DNA from: Auanema rhodensis
Lineage: Eukaryota; Nematoda; Chromadorea; Rhabditida; Rhabditidae
Direction of reading: 5' to 3'
DNA: 43,566 nucleotides
NCBI GenBank assembly: GCA_964057225.1
Contig: CAXKVF010000083.1
Location: forward strand, 1-43,566
Shown: positions 1 to 10,032 of the stretch, one piece after another
Layout of the letters: each line of letters begins with the position of its first letter
How positions within the stretch are numbered: position 1 is the stretch's first letter
Notes under the pieces: model-generated
Databases searched by the model: none
Seen by the model: only the letters and a program-made list of their open reading frames with translations
Told to the model about the DNA's origin: nothing
Position numbers and translations under genes: made by a program

Positions 1-5
1 AAAGT

Positions 6-18
6 CATGGTTACCATG
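6..18. repeat. Short inverted repeat CATGGT-T-ACCATG, in every monomer
   Basis: Two 6-bp arms are separated by one base, so this is a near-perfect 13-bp dyad. I saw it intact in every monomer read, although variable sites 19 and 21 lie directly beside it. Invariance next to a polymorphic hotspot could mean constraint, for example protein binding, or just the homogeneity of the array. Short dyads have been reported as a feature of many centromeric satellites, and calling this one functional is inference. Confidence 0.6.
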
Positions 19-97
19 AACCAATATCAATAAAAATTTGTTTTTAGACTAATATGGACATGGGGAATCTAATTTTGAAAACCGCATCTCTTCATCT

Positions 98-107
98 TTC
101 ACGTGAA
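98..107. other. Palindrome TTCACGTGAA with CACGTG core, in nearly every monomer
   Basis: This is a perfect 10-bp palindrome at monomer positions 98-107. The CACGTG core is the E-box/G-box hexamer bound by bHLH and bZIP proteins. Rare disruptions are visible: T104A at 14184 destroys the core, C100T at 23330 changes it, and T98C or T98G changes only the outer base in several monomers (for example 42, 54, 96 and 104). Copy number in the window is therefore about 245. No protein that binds it can be named from the sequence. Confidence 0.6.
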
Positions 108-129
108 GCGAGTTACATACCAAGTGCAC

Positions 130-137
130 ATCACGTG
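130..137 (+). other. ATCACGTG motif, second CACGTG per monomer, matching the yeast CDEI consensus
   Basis: The octamer fits RTCACRTG, the budding-yeast centromere element I consensus bound by the bHLH protein Cbf1. It overlaps a TGTACA palindrome at 136-141. Monomers with C134T (first copies at about 662, 1894, 2774 and 4358) read ATCATGTG, which still fits RTCACRTG poorly and loses the palindromic core. The match may be chance, since CACGTG is a general E-box. Yeast-type point centromeres do not consist of arrays like this, so no CDEI function is claimed. Confidence 0.4.
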
Positions 138-141
138 TACA

Positions 142-161
142 TTTAATTAGCATAAATTAAA
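142..161. repeat. A/T-rich inverted repeat, 7-bp arms with 6-bp loop, in every monomer
   Basis: TTTAATT at 142-148 is the reverse complement of AATTAAA at 155-161, with AGCATA between them. The arms are preserved in nearly all monomers. The T147C change at 20914 breaks one pair. The A154T change (marker of HOR monomers at 4929, 5985 and 8097 and their distal copies) lies in the loop. A weak hairpin or cruciform is possible under negative supercoiling, but pure A/T arms make a stable structure doubtful. Confidence 0.5.
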
Positions 162-880
162 GTTCACGTAAAATTCAAAGTCATGGTTACCATGAACCAA
201 TATCAATAAAAATTTGTTTTTAGACTAATATGGACATGGGGAATCTAATTTTGAAAACCGCATCTCTTTATCTTTCACGTGAAGCGAGTTACATACCAAG
301 TGCACATCACGTGTACATTTAATTAGCATAAATTAAAGTTCACGTAAATTTCAAAGTCATGGTTACCATGAACCAATATCAATAAAAATTTGTTTTTAGA
401 CTAATATGGACATGGGGAATCTAATTTTGAAAACCGCATCTCTTCATCTTTCACGTGAAGCGAGTTACATACCAAGTGCACATCACGTGTACATTTAATT
501 AGCATAAATTAAAGTTCACGTAAAATTCAAAGTCATGGTTACCATGCACCAATATCAATAAAAATTCGTTTTTAGACTAATATGGACATGGGGAATCTAA
601 TTTTGAAAACCGCATCTCTTTATCTTTCACGTGAAGCGAGTTACATACCAAGTGCACATCATGTGTACATTTAATTAGCATAAATTAAAGTTCACGTAAA
701 TTTCAAAGTCATGGTTACCATGAACCAATATCAATAAAAATTTGTTTTTAGACTAATATGGACATGGGGAATCTAATTTTGAAAACCGCATCTCTTTATC
801 TCTCACGTGAAGCGAGTTACATACCAAGTGCACATCACGTGTACATTTAATTAGCATAAATTAAAGTTCACGTAAATTTC

Positions 881-1936
881 AAAGTCATGGTTACCATGAA
901 GCAATATCAATAAAAATTTGTTTTTAGACTAATATGGACATGGGGAATCTAATTTTGAAAACCGCATCTCTTTATCTTTCACGTGAAGCGAGTTACATAC
1001 CAAGTGCACATCACGTGTACATTTAATTAGCATAAATTAAAGTTCACGTAAATTTCAAAGTCATGGTTACCATGAAGCAATATCAATAAAAATTTGTTTT
1101 TAGACTAATATGGACAGGGGGAATCTAATTTTGAAAACCGCATCTCTTTATCTTTCACGTGAAGCGAGTTACATACCAAGTGCACATCACGTGTACATTT
1201 AATTAGCATAAATTAAAGTTCACGTAAATTTCAAAGTCATGGTTACCATGAACCAATATCAATAAAAATTTGTTTTTAGACTAATATGGACATGGGGAAT
1301 CTAATTTTGAAAACCGCATCTCTTTATCTTTCACGTGAAGCGAGTTACATACCAAGTGCACATCACGTGTACATTTAATTAGCATAAATTAAAGTTCACG
1401 TAAAATTCAAAGTCATGGTTACCATGCACCAATATCAATAAAAATTTGTTTTTAGACTAATATGGACATGGGGAATCTAATTTTGAAAACCGCATCTCTT
1501 TATCTTTCACGTGAAGCGAGTTACATACCAAGTGCACATCACGTGTACATTTAATTAGCATAAATTAAAGTTCACGTAAATTTCAAAGTCATGGTTACCA
1601 TGAACCAATATCAATAAAAATTTGTTTTTAGACTAATATGGACATGGGGAATCTAATTTTGAAAACCGCATCTCTTCATCTTTCACGTGAAGCGAGTTAC
1701 ATACCAAGTGCACATCACGTGTACATTTAATTAGCATAAATTAAAGTTCACGTAAAATTCAAAGTCATGGTTACCATGCACCAATATCAATAAAAATTCG
1801 TTTTTAGACTAATATGGACATGGGGAATCTAATTTTGAAAACCGCATCTCTTTATCTTTCACGTGAAGCGAGTTACATACCAAGTGCACATCATGTGTAC
1901 ATTTAATTAGCATAAATTAAAGTTCACGTAAATTTC
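881..1936 (+). repeat. Six-monomer block, first member of a 14-monomer-offset pair
   Basis: Monomers 5-10 show the order AAGC, AAGC with T61G, AACC with A173, CACC, AACC with C93 and A173, CACC with C39 and T134. The same order occurs 2464 bp later at 3345-4400. It overlaps the 5-monomer repeat, so the two duplications are nested. The distal large copy carries this block at 33615-34670. Confidence 0.8.
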
Positions 1937-3344
1937 AAAGTCATGGTTACCATGAAGCAATATCAATAAAAATTTGTTTTTAGACTAATATGGACATGGG
2001 GAATCTAATTTTGAAAACCGCATCTCTTTATCTTTCACGTGAAGCGAGTTACATACCAAGTGCACATCACGTGTACATTTAATTAGCATAAATTAAAGTT
2101 CACGTAAATTTCAAAGTCATGGTTACCATGAACCAATATCAATAAAAATTTGTTTTTAGACTAATATGGACATGGGGAATCTAATTTTGAAAACCGCATC
2201 TCTTTATCTTTCACGTGAAGCGAGTTACATACCAAGTGCACATCACGTGTACATTTAATTAGCATAAATTAAAGTTCACGTAAAATTCAAAGTCATGGTT
2301 ACCATGCACCAATATCAATAAAAATTTGTTTTTAGACTAATATGGACATGGGGAATCTAATTTTGAAAACCGCATCTCTTTATCTTTCACGTGAAGCGAG
2401 TTACATACCAAGTGCACATCACGTGTACATTTAATTAGCATAAATTAAAGTTCACGTAAATTTCAAAGTCATGGTTACCATGAACCAATATCAATAAAAA
2501 TTTGTTTTTAGACTAATATGGACATGGGGAATCTAATTTTGAAAACCGCATCTCTTCATCTTTCACGTGAAGCGAGTTACATACCAAGTGCACATCACGT
2601 GTACATTTAATTAGCATAAATTAAAGTTCACGTAAAATTCAAAGTCATGGTTACCATGCACCAATATCAATAAAAATTCGTTTTTAGACTAATATGGACA
2701 TGGGGAATCTAATTTTGAAAACCGCATCTCTTTATCTTTCACGTGAAGCGAGTTACATACCAAGTGCACATCATGTGTACATTTAATTAGCATAAATTAA
2801 AGTTCACGTAAATTTCAAAGTCATGGTTACCATGAAGCAATATCAATAAAAATTTGTTTTTAGACTAATATGGACATGGGGAATCTAATTTTGAAAACCG
2901 CATCTCTTTATCTTTCACGTGAAGCGAGTTACATACCAAGTGCACATCACGTGTACATTTAATTAGCATAAATTAAAGTTCACGTAAATTTCAAAGTCAT
3001 GGTTACCATGAACCAATATCAATAAAAATTTGTTTTTAGACTAATATGGACATGGGGAATCTAATTTTGAAAACCGCATCTCTTTATCTTTCACGTGAAG
3101 CGAGTTACATACCAAGTGCACATCACGTGTACATTTAATTAGCATAAATTAAAGTTCACGTAAAATTCAAAGTCATGGTTACCATGCACCAATATCAATA
3201 AAAATTTGTTTTTAGACTAATATGGACATGGGGAATCTAATTTTGAAAACCGCATCTCTTTATCTTTCACGTGAAGCGAGTTACATACCAAGTGCACATC
3301 ACGTGTACATTTAATTAGCATAAATTAAAGTTCACGTAAATTTC
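1233..3344 (+). repeat. 5-monomer (880-bp) higher-order repeat, about 2.4 copies
   Basis: Monomers 7-11 and 12-16 have the same order of types: AACC with A173, CACC, AACC with C93 and A173, CACC with C39 and T134, then AAGC. Monomers 17 and 18 begin a third round. The period fails at monomer 6 (G61 marker) on the left and monomer 19 (AAGC where AACC is expected) on the right. The second large copy repeats this block at 33967-36078. Confidence 0.85.
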
Positions 3345-4400
3345 AAAGTCATGGTTACCATGAAGCAATATCAATAAAAATTTGTTTTTAGACTAATATG
3401 GACATGGGGAATCTAATTTTGAAAACCGCATCTCTTTATCTTTCACGTGAAGCGAGTTACATACCAAGTGCACATCACGTGTACATTTAATTAGCATAAA
3501 TTAAAGTTCACGTAAATTTCAAAGTCATGGTTACCATGAAGCAATATCAATAAAAATTTGTTTTTAGACTAATATGGACAGGGGGAATCTAATTTTGAAA
3601 ACCGCATCTCTTTATCTTTCACGTGAAGCGAGTTACATACCAAGTGCACATCACGTGTACATTTAATTAGCATAAATTAAAGTTCACGTAAATTTCAAAG
3701 TCATGGTTACCATGAACCAATATCAATAAAAATTTGTTTTTAGACTAATATGGACATGGGGAATCTAATTTTGAAAACCGCATCTCTTTATCTTTCACGT
3801 GAAGCGAGTTACATACCAAGTGCACATCACGTGTACATTTAATTAGCATAAATTAAAGTTCACGTAAAATTCAAAGTCATGGTTACCATGCACCAATATC
3901 AATAAAAATTTGTTTTTAGACTAATATGGACATGGGGAATCTAATTTTGAAAACCGCATCTCTTTATCTTTCACGTGAAGCGAGTTACATACCAAGTGCA
4001 CATCACGTGTACATTTAATTAGCATAAATTAAAGTTCACGTAAATTTCAAAGTCATGGTTACCATGAACCAATATCAATAAAAATTTGTTTTTAGACTAA
4101 TATGGACATGGGGAATCTAATTTTGAAAACCGCATCTCTTCATCTTTCACGTGAAGCGAGTTACATACCAAGTGCACATCACGTGTACATTTAATTAGCA
4201 TAAATTAAAGTTCACGTAAAATTCAAAGTCATGGTTACCATGCACCAATATCAATAAAAATTCGTTTTTAGACTAATATGGACATGGGGAAACTAATTTT
4301 GAAAACCGCATCTCTTTATCTTTCACGTGAAGCGAGTTACATACCAAGTGCACATCATGTGTACATTTAATTAGCATAAATTAAAGTTCACGTAAATTTC
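3345..4400 (+). repeat. Six-monomer block, second member of the 14-monomer-offset pair
   Basis: Monomers 19-24 repeat the order of monomers 5-10. The only difference I noted is T68A at 4292, which gives GGGGAAACT and so arose after the duplication. The same private change sits at 37026 in the distal large copy (36079-37134). This shows that the 32.7-kb-scale repeat is younger than the 14-monomer event, if both are biological. Confidence 0.8.
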
Positions 4401-4752
4401 AAAGTCATGGTTACCATGAACCAATATCAATAAAAATTTGTTTTTAGACTAATATGAACATGGGGAATCTAATTTTGAAAACCGCATCTCTTCATCTTTC
4501 ACGTGAAGCGAGTTACATACCAAGTGCACATCACGTGTACATTTAATTAGCATAAATTAAAGTTCACGTAAAATTCAAAGTCATGGTTACCATGCACCAA
4601 TATCAATAAAAATTCGTTTTTAGACTAATATGGACATGGGGAATCTAATTTTGAAAACCGCATCTCTTTATCTTTCACGTGAAGCGAGTTACATACCAAG
4701 TGCACATCACGTGTACATTTAATTAGCATAAATTAAAGTTCACGTAAATTTC

Positions 4753-5808
4753 AAAGTCATGGTTACCATGAACCAATATCAATAAAAATTTGTTTTTAGA
4801 ATAATATGGACATGGGGAATCTAATTTTGAAAACCGCATCTCTTTATATTTCACGTGAAGCGAGTTACATACCAAGTGCACATCACGTGTACATTTAATT
4901 AGCATAAATTAAAGTTCACGTAAATTTCAAAGTCATGGTTACCATGAAGCAATATCAATAAAAATTTGTTTTTAGACTAATATGGACATGGGGAATCTAA
5001 TTTTGAAAACCGCATCTCTTTATCTTTCACGTGAAGCGAGTTACATACCAAGTGCACATCACGTGTACATTTAATTAGCATTAATTAAAGTTCACGTAAA
5101 TTTCAAAGTCATGGTTACCATGAAGCAATATCAATAAAAATTTGTTTTTAGACTAATATGGACATGGGGAATCTAATTTTGAAAACCGCATCTTTTTATC
5201 TTTCACGTGAAGCGAGTTACATACCAAGTGCACATCACGTGTACATTTAATTAGCATAAATTAAAGTTCACGTAAATTTCAAAGTCATGGTTACCATGAA
5301 CCAATATCAATAAAAATTTGTTTTTAGACTAATATGGACATGGGGAATCTAATTTTGAGAACCGCATCTCTTTATCTTTCACGTGAAGCGAGTTACATAC
5401 CAAGTGCACATCACGTGTACATTTAATTAGCATAAATTAAAGTTCACGTAAATTTCAAAGTCATGGTTACCATGAAGCAATATCAATAAAAATTTGTTTT
5501 TAGACTAATATGGACATGGGGAATCTAATTTTGAAAACCGCATCTCTTTATCTTTCACGTGAAGCGAGTTACATACCAAGTGCACATCACGTGTACATTT
5601 AATTAGCATAAATTAAAGTTCACGTAAATTTCAAAGTCATGGTTACCATGCACCAATATCAATAAAAATTTGTTTTTAGACTAATATGGACATGGGGAAT
5701 CTAATTTTGAAAACCGCATCTCTTTATCTTTCACGTGAAGCGAGTTACATACCAAGTGCACATCACGTGTACATTTAATTAGCATAAATTAAAGTTCACG
5801 TAAATTTC
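4753..5808 (+). repeat. Partial 6-monomer (1056-bp) copy preceding the 12-monomer HOR
   Basis: Monomers 27-32 carry the marker series C49A plus C96A, A154T, C90T, A79G, an unmarked AAGC monomer and an unmarked CACC monomer. The series is identical to the first halves of both 12-monomer units that follow (5809-6864 and 7921-8976). It ends where the 12-monomer unit would continue, so it looks like a truncated copy or the product of an unequal exchange. Distal copy: 37487-38542. Confidence 0.88.
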
Positions 5809-7920
5809 AAAGTCATGGTTACCATGAACCAATATCAATAAAAATTTGTTTTTAGAATAATATGGACATGGGGAATCTAATTTTGAAAACCGCATCTCTT
5901 TATATTTCACGTGAAGCGAGTTACATACCAAGTGCACATCACGTGTACATTTAATTAGCATAAATTAAAGTTCACGTAAATTTCAAAGTCATGGTTACCA
6001 TGAAGCAATATCAATAAAAATTTGTTTTTAGACTAATATGGACATGGGGAATCTAATTTTGAAAACCGCATCTCTTTATCTTTCACGTGAAGCGAGTTAC
6101 ATACCAAGTGCACATCACGTGTACATTTAATTAGCATTAATTAAAGTTCACGTAAATTTCAAAGTCATGGTTACCATGAAGCAATATCAATAAAAATTTG
6201 TTTTTAGACTAATATGGACATGGGGAATCTAATTTTGAAAACCGCATCTTTTTATCTTTCACGTGAAGCGAGTTACATACCAAGTGCACATCACGTGTAC
6301 ATTTAATTAGCATAAATTAAAGTTCACGTAAATTTCAAAGTCATGGTTACCATGAACCAATATCAATAAAAATTTGTTTTTAGACTAATATGGACATGGG
6401 GAATCTAATTTTGAGAACCGCATCTCTTTATCTTTCACGTGAAGCGAGTTACATACCAAGTGCACATCACGTGTACATTTAATTAGCATAAATTAAAGTT
6501 CACGTAAATTTCAAAGTCATGGTTACCATGAAGCAATATCAATAAAAATTTGTTTTTAGACTAATATGGACATGGGGAATCTAATTTTGAAAACCGCATC
6601 TCTTTATCTTTCACGTGAAGCGAGTTACATACCAAGTGCACATCACGTGTACATTTAATTAGCATAAATTAAAGTTCACGTAAATTTCAAAGTCATGGTT
6701 ACCATGCACCAATATCAATAAAAATTTGTTTTTAGACTAATATGGACATGGGGAATCTAATTTTGAAAACCGCATCTCTTTATCTTTCACGTGAAGCGAG
6801 TTACATACCAAGTGCACATCACGTGTACATTTAATTAGCATAAATTAAAGTTCACGTAAATTTCAAAGTCATGGTTACCATGAACCAATATCAATAAAAA
6901 TTTGTTTTTAGACTAATATGGACATGGGGAATCTAATTTTGAAAACCGCATCTCTTTATCTTTCACGTGAAGCGAGTTACATACCAAGTGCACATCACGT
7001 GTACATTTAATTAGCATAAATTAAAGTTCACGTAAATTTCAAAGTCATGGTTACCATGAAGCAATATCAATAAAAATTTGTTTTTAGACTAATATGGACA
7101 TGGGGAATCTAATTTTGAAAACCGCATCTCTTTATCTTTCACGTGAAGCGAGTTACATACCAAGTGCACATCACGTGTACATTTAATTAGCATAAATTAA
7201 AGTTCACGTAAATTTCAAAGTCATGGTTACCATGAAGCAATATCAATAAAAATTTGTTTTTAGACTAATATGGACATGGGGAATCTAATTTTGAAAACCG
7301 CATCTCTTTATCTTTCACGTGAAGCGAGTTACATACCAAGTGCACATCACGTGTACATTTAATTAGCATAAATTAAAGTTCACGTAAATTTCAAAGTCAT
7401 GGTTACCATGCACCAATATCAATAAAAATTTGTTTTTAGACTAATATGGACATGGGGAATCTAATTTTGAAAACCGCATCTCTTTATCTCTCACGTGAAG
7501 CGAGTTACATACCAAGTGCACATCACGTGTACATTTAATTAGCATAAATTAAAGTTCACGTAAATTTCAAAGTCATGGTTACCATGAACCAATATCAATA
7601 AAAATTTGTTTTTAGACTAATATGGACATGGGGAATCTAATTTTGAAAACCGCATCTCTTTATCTTTCACGTGAAGCGAGTTACATACCAAGTGCACATC
7701 ACGTGTACATTTAATTAGCATAAATTAAAGTTCACGTAAATTTCAAAGTCATGGTTACCATGAACCAATATCAATAAAAATTTGTTTTTAGACTAATATG
7801 GACATGGGGAATCTAATTTTGAAAACCGCATCTCTTTATCTTTCACGTGAAGCGAGTTACATACCAAGTGCACATCACGTGTACATTTAATTAGCATAAA
7901 TTAAAGTTCACGTAAATTTC
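5809..7920 (+). repeat. 12-monomer (2112-bp) higher-order repeat, copy 1
   Basis: In order the twelve monomers are: AACC with C49A and C96A; AAGC with A154T; AAGC with C90T; AACC with A79G; AAGC; CACC; AACC; AAGC; AAGC; CACC with T98C; AACC; AACC. Each marker is specific to its place in the unit, and all recur 2112 bp later. Distal copy: 38543-40654. This is the clearest HOR of the window. Confidence 0.92.
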
Positions 7921-10032
7921 AAAGTCATGGTTACCATGAACCAATATCAATAAAAATTTGTTTTTAGAATAATATGGACATGGGGAATCTAATTTTGAAA
8001 ACCGCATCTCTTTATATTTCACGTGAAGCGAGTTACATACCAAGTGCACATCACGTGTACATTTAATTAGCATAAATTAAAGTTCACGTAAATTTCAAAG
8101 TCATGGTTACCATGAAGCAATATCAATAAAAATTTGTTTTTAGACTAATATGGACATGGGGAATCTAATTTTGAAAACCGCATCTCTTTATCTTTCACGT
8201 GAAGCGAGTTACATACCAAGTGCACATCACGTGTACATTTAATTAGCATTAATTAAAGTTCACGTAAATTTCAAAGTCATGGTTACCATGAAGCAATATC
8301 AATAAAAATTTGTTTTTAGACTAATATGGACATGGGGAATCTAATTTTGAAAACCGCATCTTTTTATCTTTCACGTGAAGCGAGTTACATACCAAGTGCA
8401 CATCACGTGTACATTTAATTAGCATAAATTAAAGTTCACGTAAATTTCAAAGTCATGGTTACCATGAACCAATATCAATAAAAATTTGTTTTTAGACTAA
8501 TATGGACATGGGGAATCTAATTTTGAGAACCGCATCTCTTTATCTTTCACGTGAAGCGAGTTACATACCAAGTGCACATCACGTGTACATTTAATTAGCA
8601 TAAATTAAAGTTCACGTAAATTTCAAAGTCATGGTTACCATGAAGCAATATCAATAAAAATTTGTTTTTAGACTAATATGGACATGGGGAATCTAATTTT
8701 GAAAACCGCATCTCTTTATCTTTCACGTGAAGCGAGTTACATACCAAGTGCACATCACGTGTACATTTAATTAGCATAAATTAAAGTTCACGTAAATTTC
8801 AAAGTCATGGTTACCATGCACCAATATCAATAAAAATTTGTTTTTAGACTAATATGGACATGGGGAATCTAATTTTGAAAACCGCATCTCTTTATCTTTC
8901 ACGTGAAGCGAGTTACATACCAAGTGCACATCACGTGTACATTTAATTAGCATAAATTAAAGTTCACGTAAATTTCAAAGTCATGGTTACCATGAACCAA
9001 TATCAATAAAAATTTGTTTTTAGACTAATATGGACATGGGGAATCTAATTTTGAAAACCGCATCTCTTTATCTTTCACGTGAAGCGAGTTACATACCAAG
9101 TGCACATCACGTGTACATTTAATTAGCATAAATTAAAGTTCACGTAAATTTCAAAGTCATGGTTACCATGAAGCAATATCAATAAAAATTTGTTTTTAGA
9201 CTAATATGGACATGGGGAATCTAATTTTGAAAACCGCATCTCTTTATCTTTCACGTGAAGCGAGTTACATACCAAGTGCACATCACGTGTACATTTAATT
9301 AGCATAAATTAAAGTTCACGTAAATTTCAAAGTCATGGTTACCATGAAGCAATATCAATAAAAATTTGTTTTTAGACTAATATGGACATGGGGAATCTAA
9401 TTTTGAAAACCGCATCTCTTTATCTTTCACGTGAAGCGAGTTACATACCAAGTGCACATCACGTGTACATTTAATTAGCATAAATTAAAGTTCACGTAAA
9501 TTTCAAAGTCATGGTTACCATGCACCAATATCAATAAAAATTTGTTTTTAGACTAATATGGACATGGGGAATCTAATTTTGAAAACCGCATCTCTTTATC
9601 TCTCACGTGAAGCGAGTTACATACCAAGTGCACATCACGTGTACATTTAATTAGCATAAATTAAAGTTCACGTAAATTTCAAAGTCATGGTTACCATGAA
9701 CCAATATCAATAAAAATTTGTTTTTAGACTAATATGGACATGGGGAATCTAATTTTGAAAACCGCATCTCTTTATCTTTCACGTGAAGCGAGTTACATAC
9801 CAAGTGCACATCACGTGTACATTTAATTAGCATAAATTAAAGTTCACGTAAATTTCAAAGTCATGGTTACCATGAACCAATATCAATAAAAATTTGTTTT
9901 TAGACTAATATGGACATGGGGAATCTAATTTTGAAAACCGCATCTCTTTATCTTTCACGTGAAGCGAGTTACATACCAAGTGCACATCACGTGTACATTT
10001 AATTAGCATAAATTAAAGTTCACGTAAATTTC
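7921..10032 (+). repeat. 12-monomer (2112-bp) higher-order repeat, copy 2
   Basis: This unit has the same twelve monomer types and place-specific markers as 5809-7920, and I saw no differences. The next monomer (10033) is AAGC without C49A/C96A, so the HOR stops after two complete units. Distal copy: 40655-42766. Near-identity between units beside clear differences within a unit is the usual sign of recent tandem duplication of the whole block. Confidence 0.92.

Larger units (their letters stand above)
1..176 (+). repeat. Reference satellite monomer (monomer 0) with its internal landmarks
   Basis: This is the first complete unit, used here as the coordinate frame for variants. It has an imperfect palindrome at 6-18, A/T-rich runs at 31-45, a purine-rich TGGGGAA at 61-67, a palindrome TTCACGTGAA at 98-107, GTGCAC at 124-129, ATCACGTG at 130-137, TGTACA at 136-141 and an A/T inverted repeat at 142-161. 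The common variable sites are 19 (A/C/G), 21 (C/G), 39 (T/C), 57 (G/A), 61 (T/G), 93 (T/C), 134 (C/T) and 173 (T/A). Monomer 0 itself has A19, C21, C93 and A173. Counting the 186 non-redundant monomers by hand gives about 81 with AACC at 19-22, 55 with CACC, 48 with AAGC and 2 with GACC. I see no convincing half-monomer (88-bp) substructure. Confidence 0.95.

Noticed and set aside
33-45. CENP-B box in C39 monomers (ATTCGTTTTT)
   Set aside because: The TTCG start is present, but the required A and CGGG do not follow at the right spacing, so it does not fit TTCGNNNNANNCGGG.
1-176. Known plant, fish or insect satellite with a monomer near 176-180 bp
   Set aside because: The length alone is shared with many unrelated families. 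The sequence did not match any family I can recall with confidence, so no name is given.
4723-4905. 60-codon minus-strand open frame, identical at 5779-5961, 7891-8073, 37457-37639, 38513-38695 and 40625-40807
   Set aside because: It is a by-product of the satellite. In the consensus, the frame starting at the minus-strand ATG of GCAT (monomer 153) stops after 34 codons at TAG (51-49). The C49A variant changes that stop to TAT, and the C96A variant only changes one residue from Asp to Tyr. All six copies are copies of the same HOR monomer. The peptide crosses a monomer boundary, has no domain I recognise, and no promoter or ribosome-binding context is visible.
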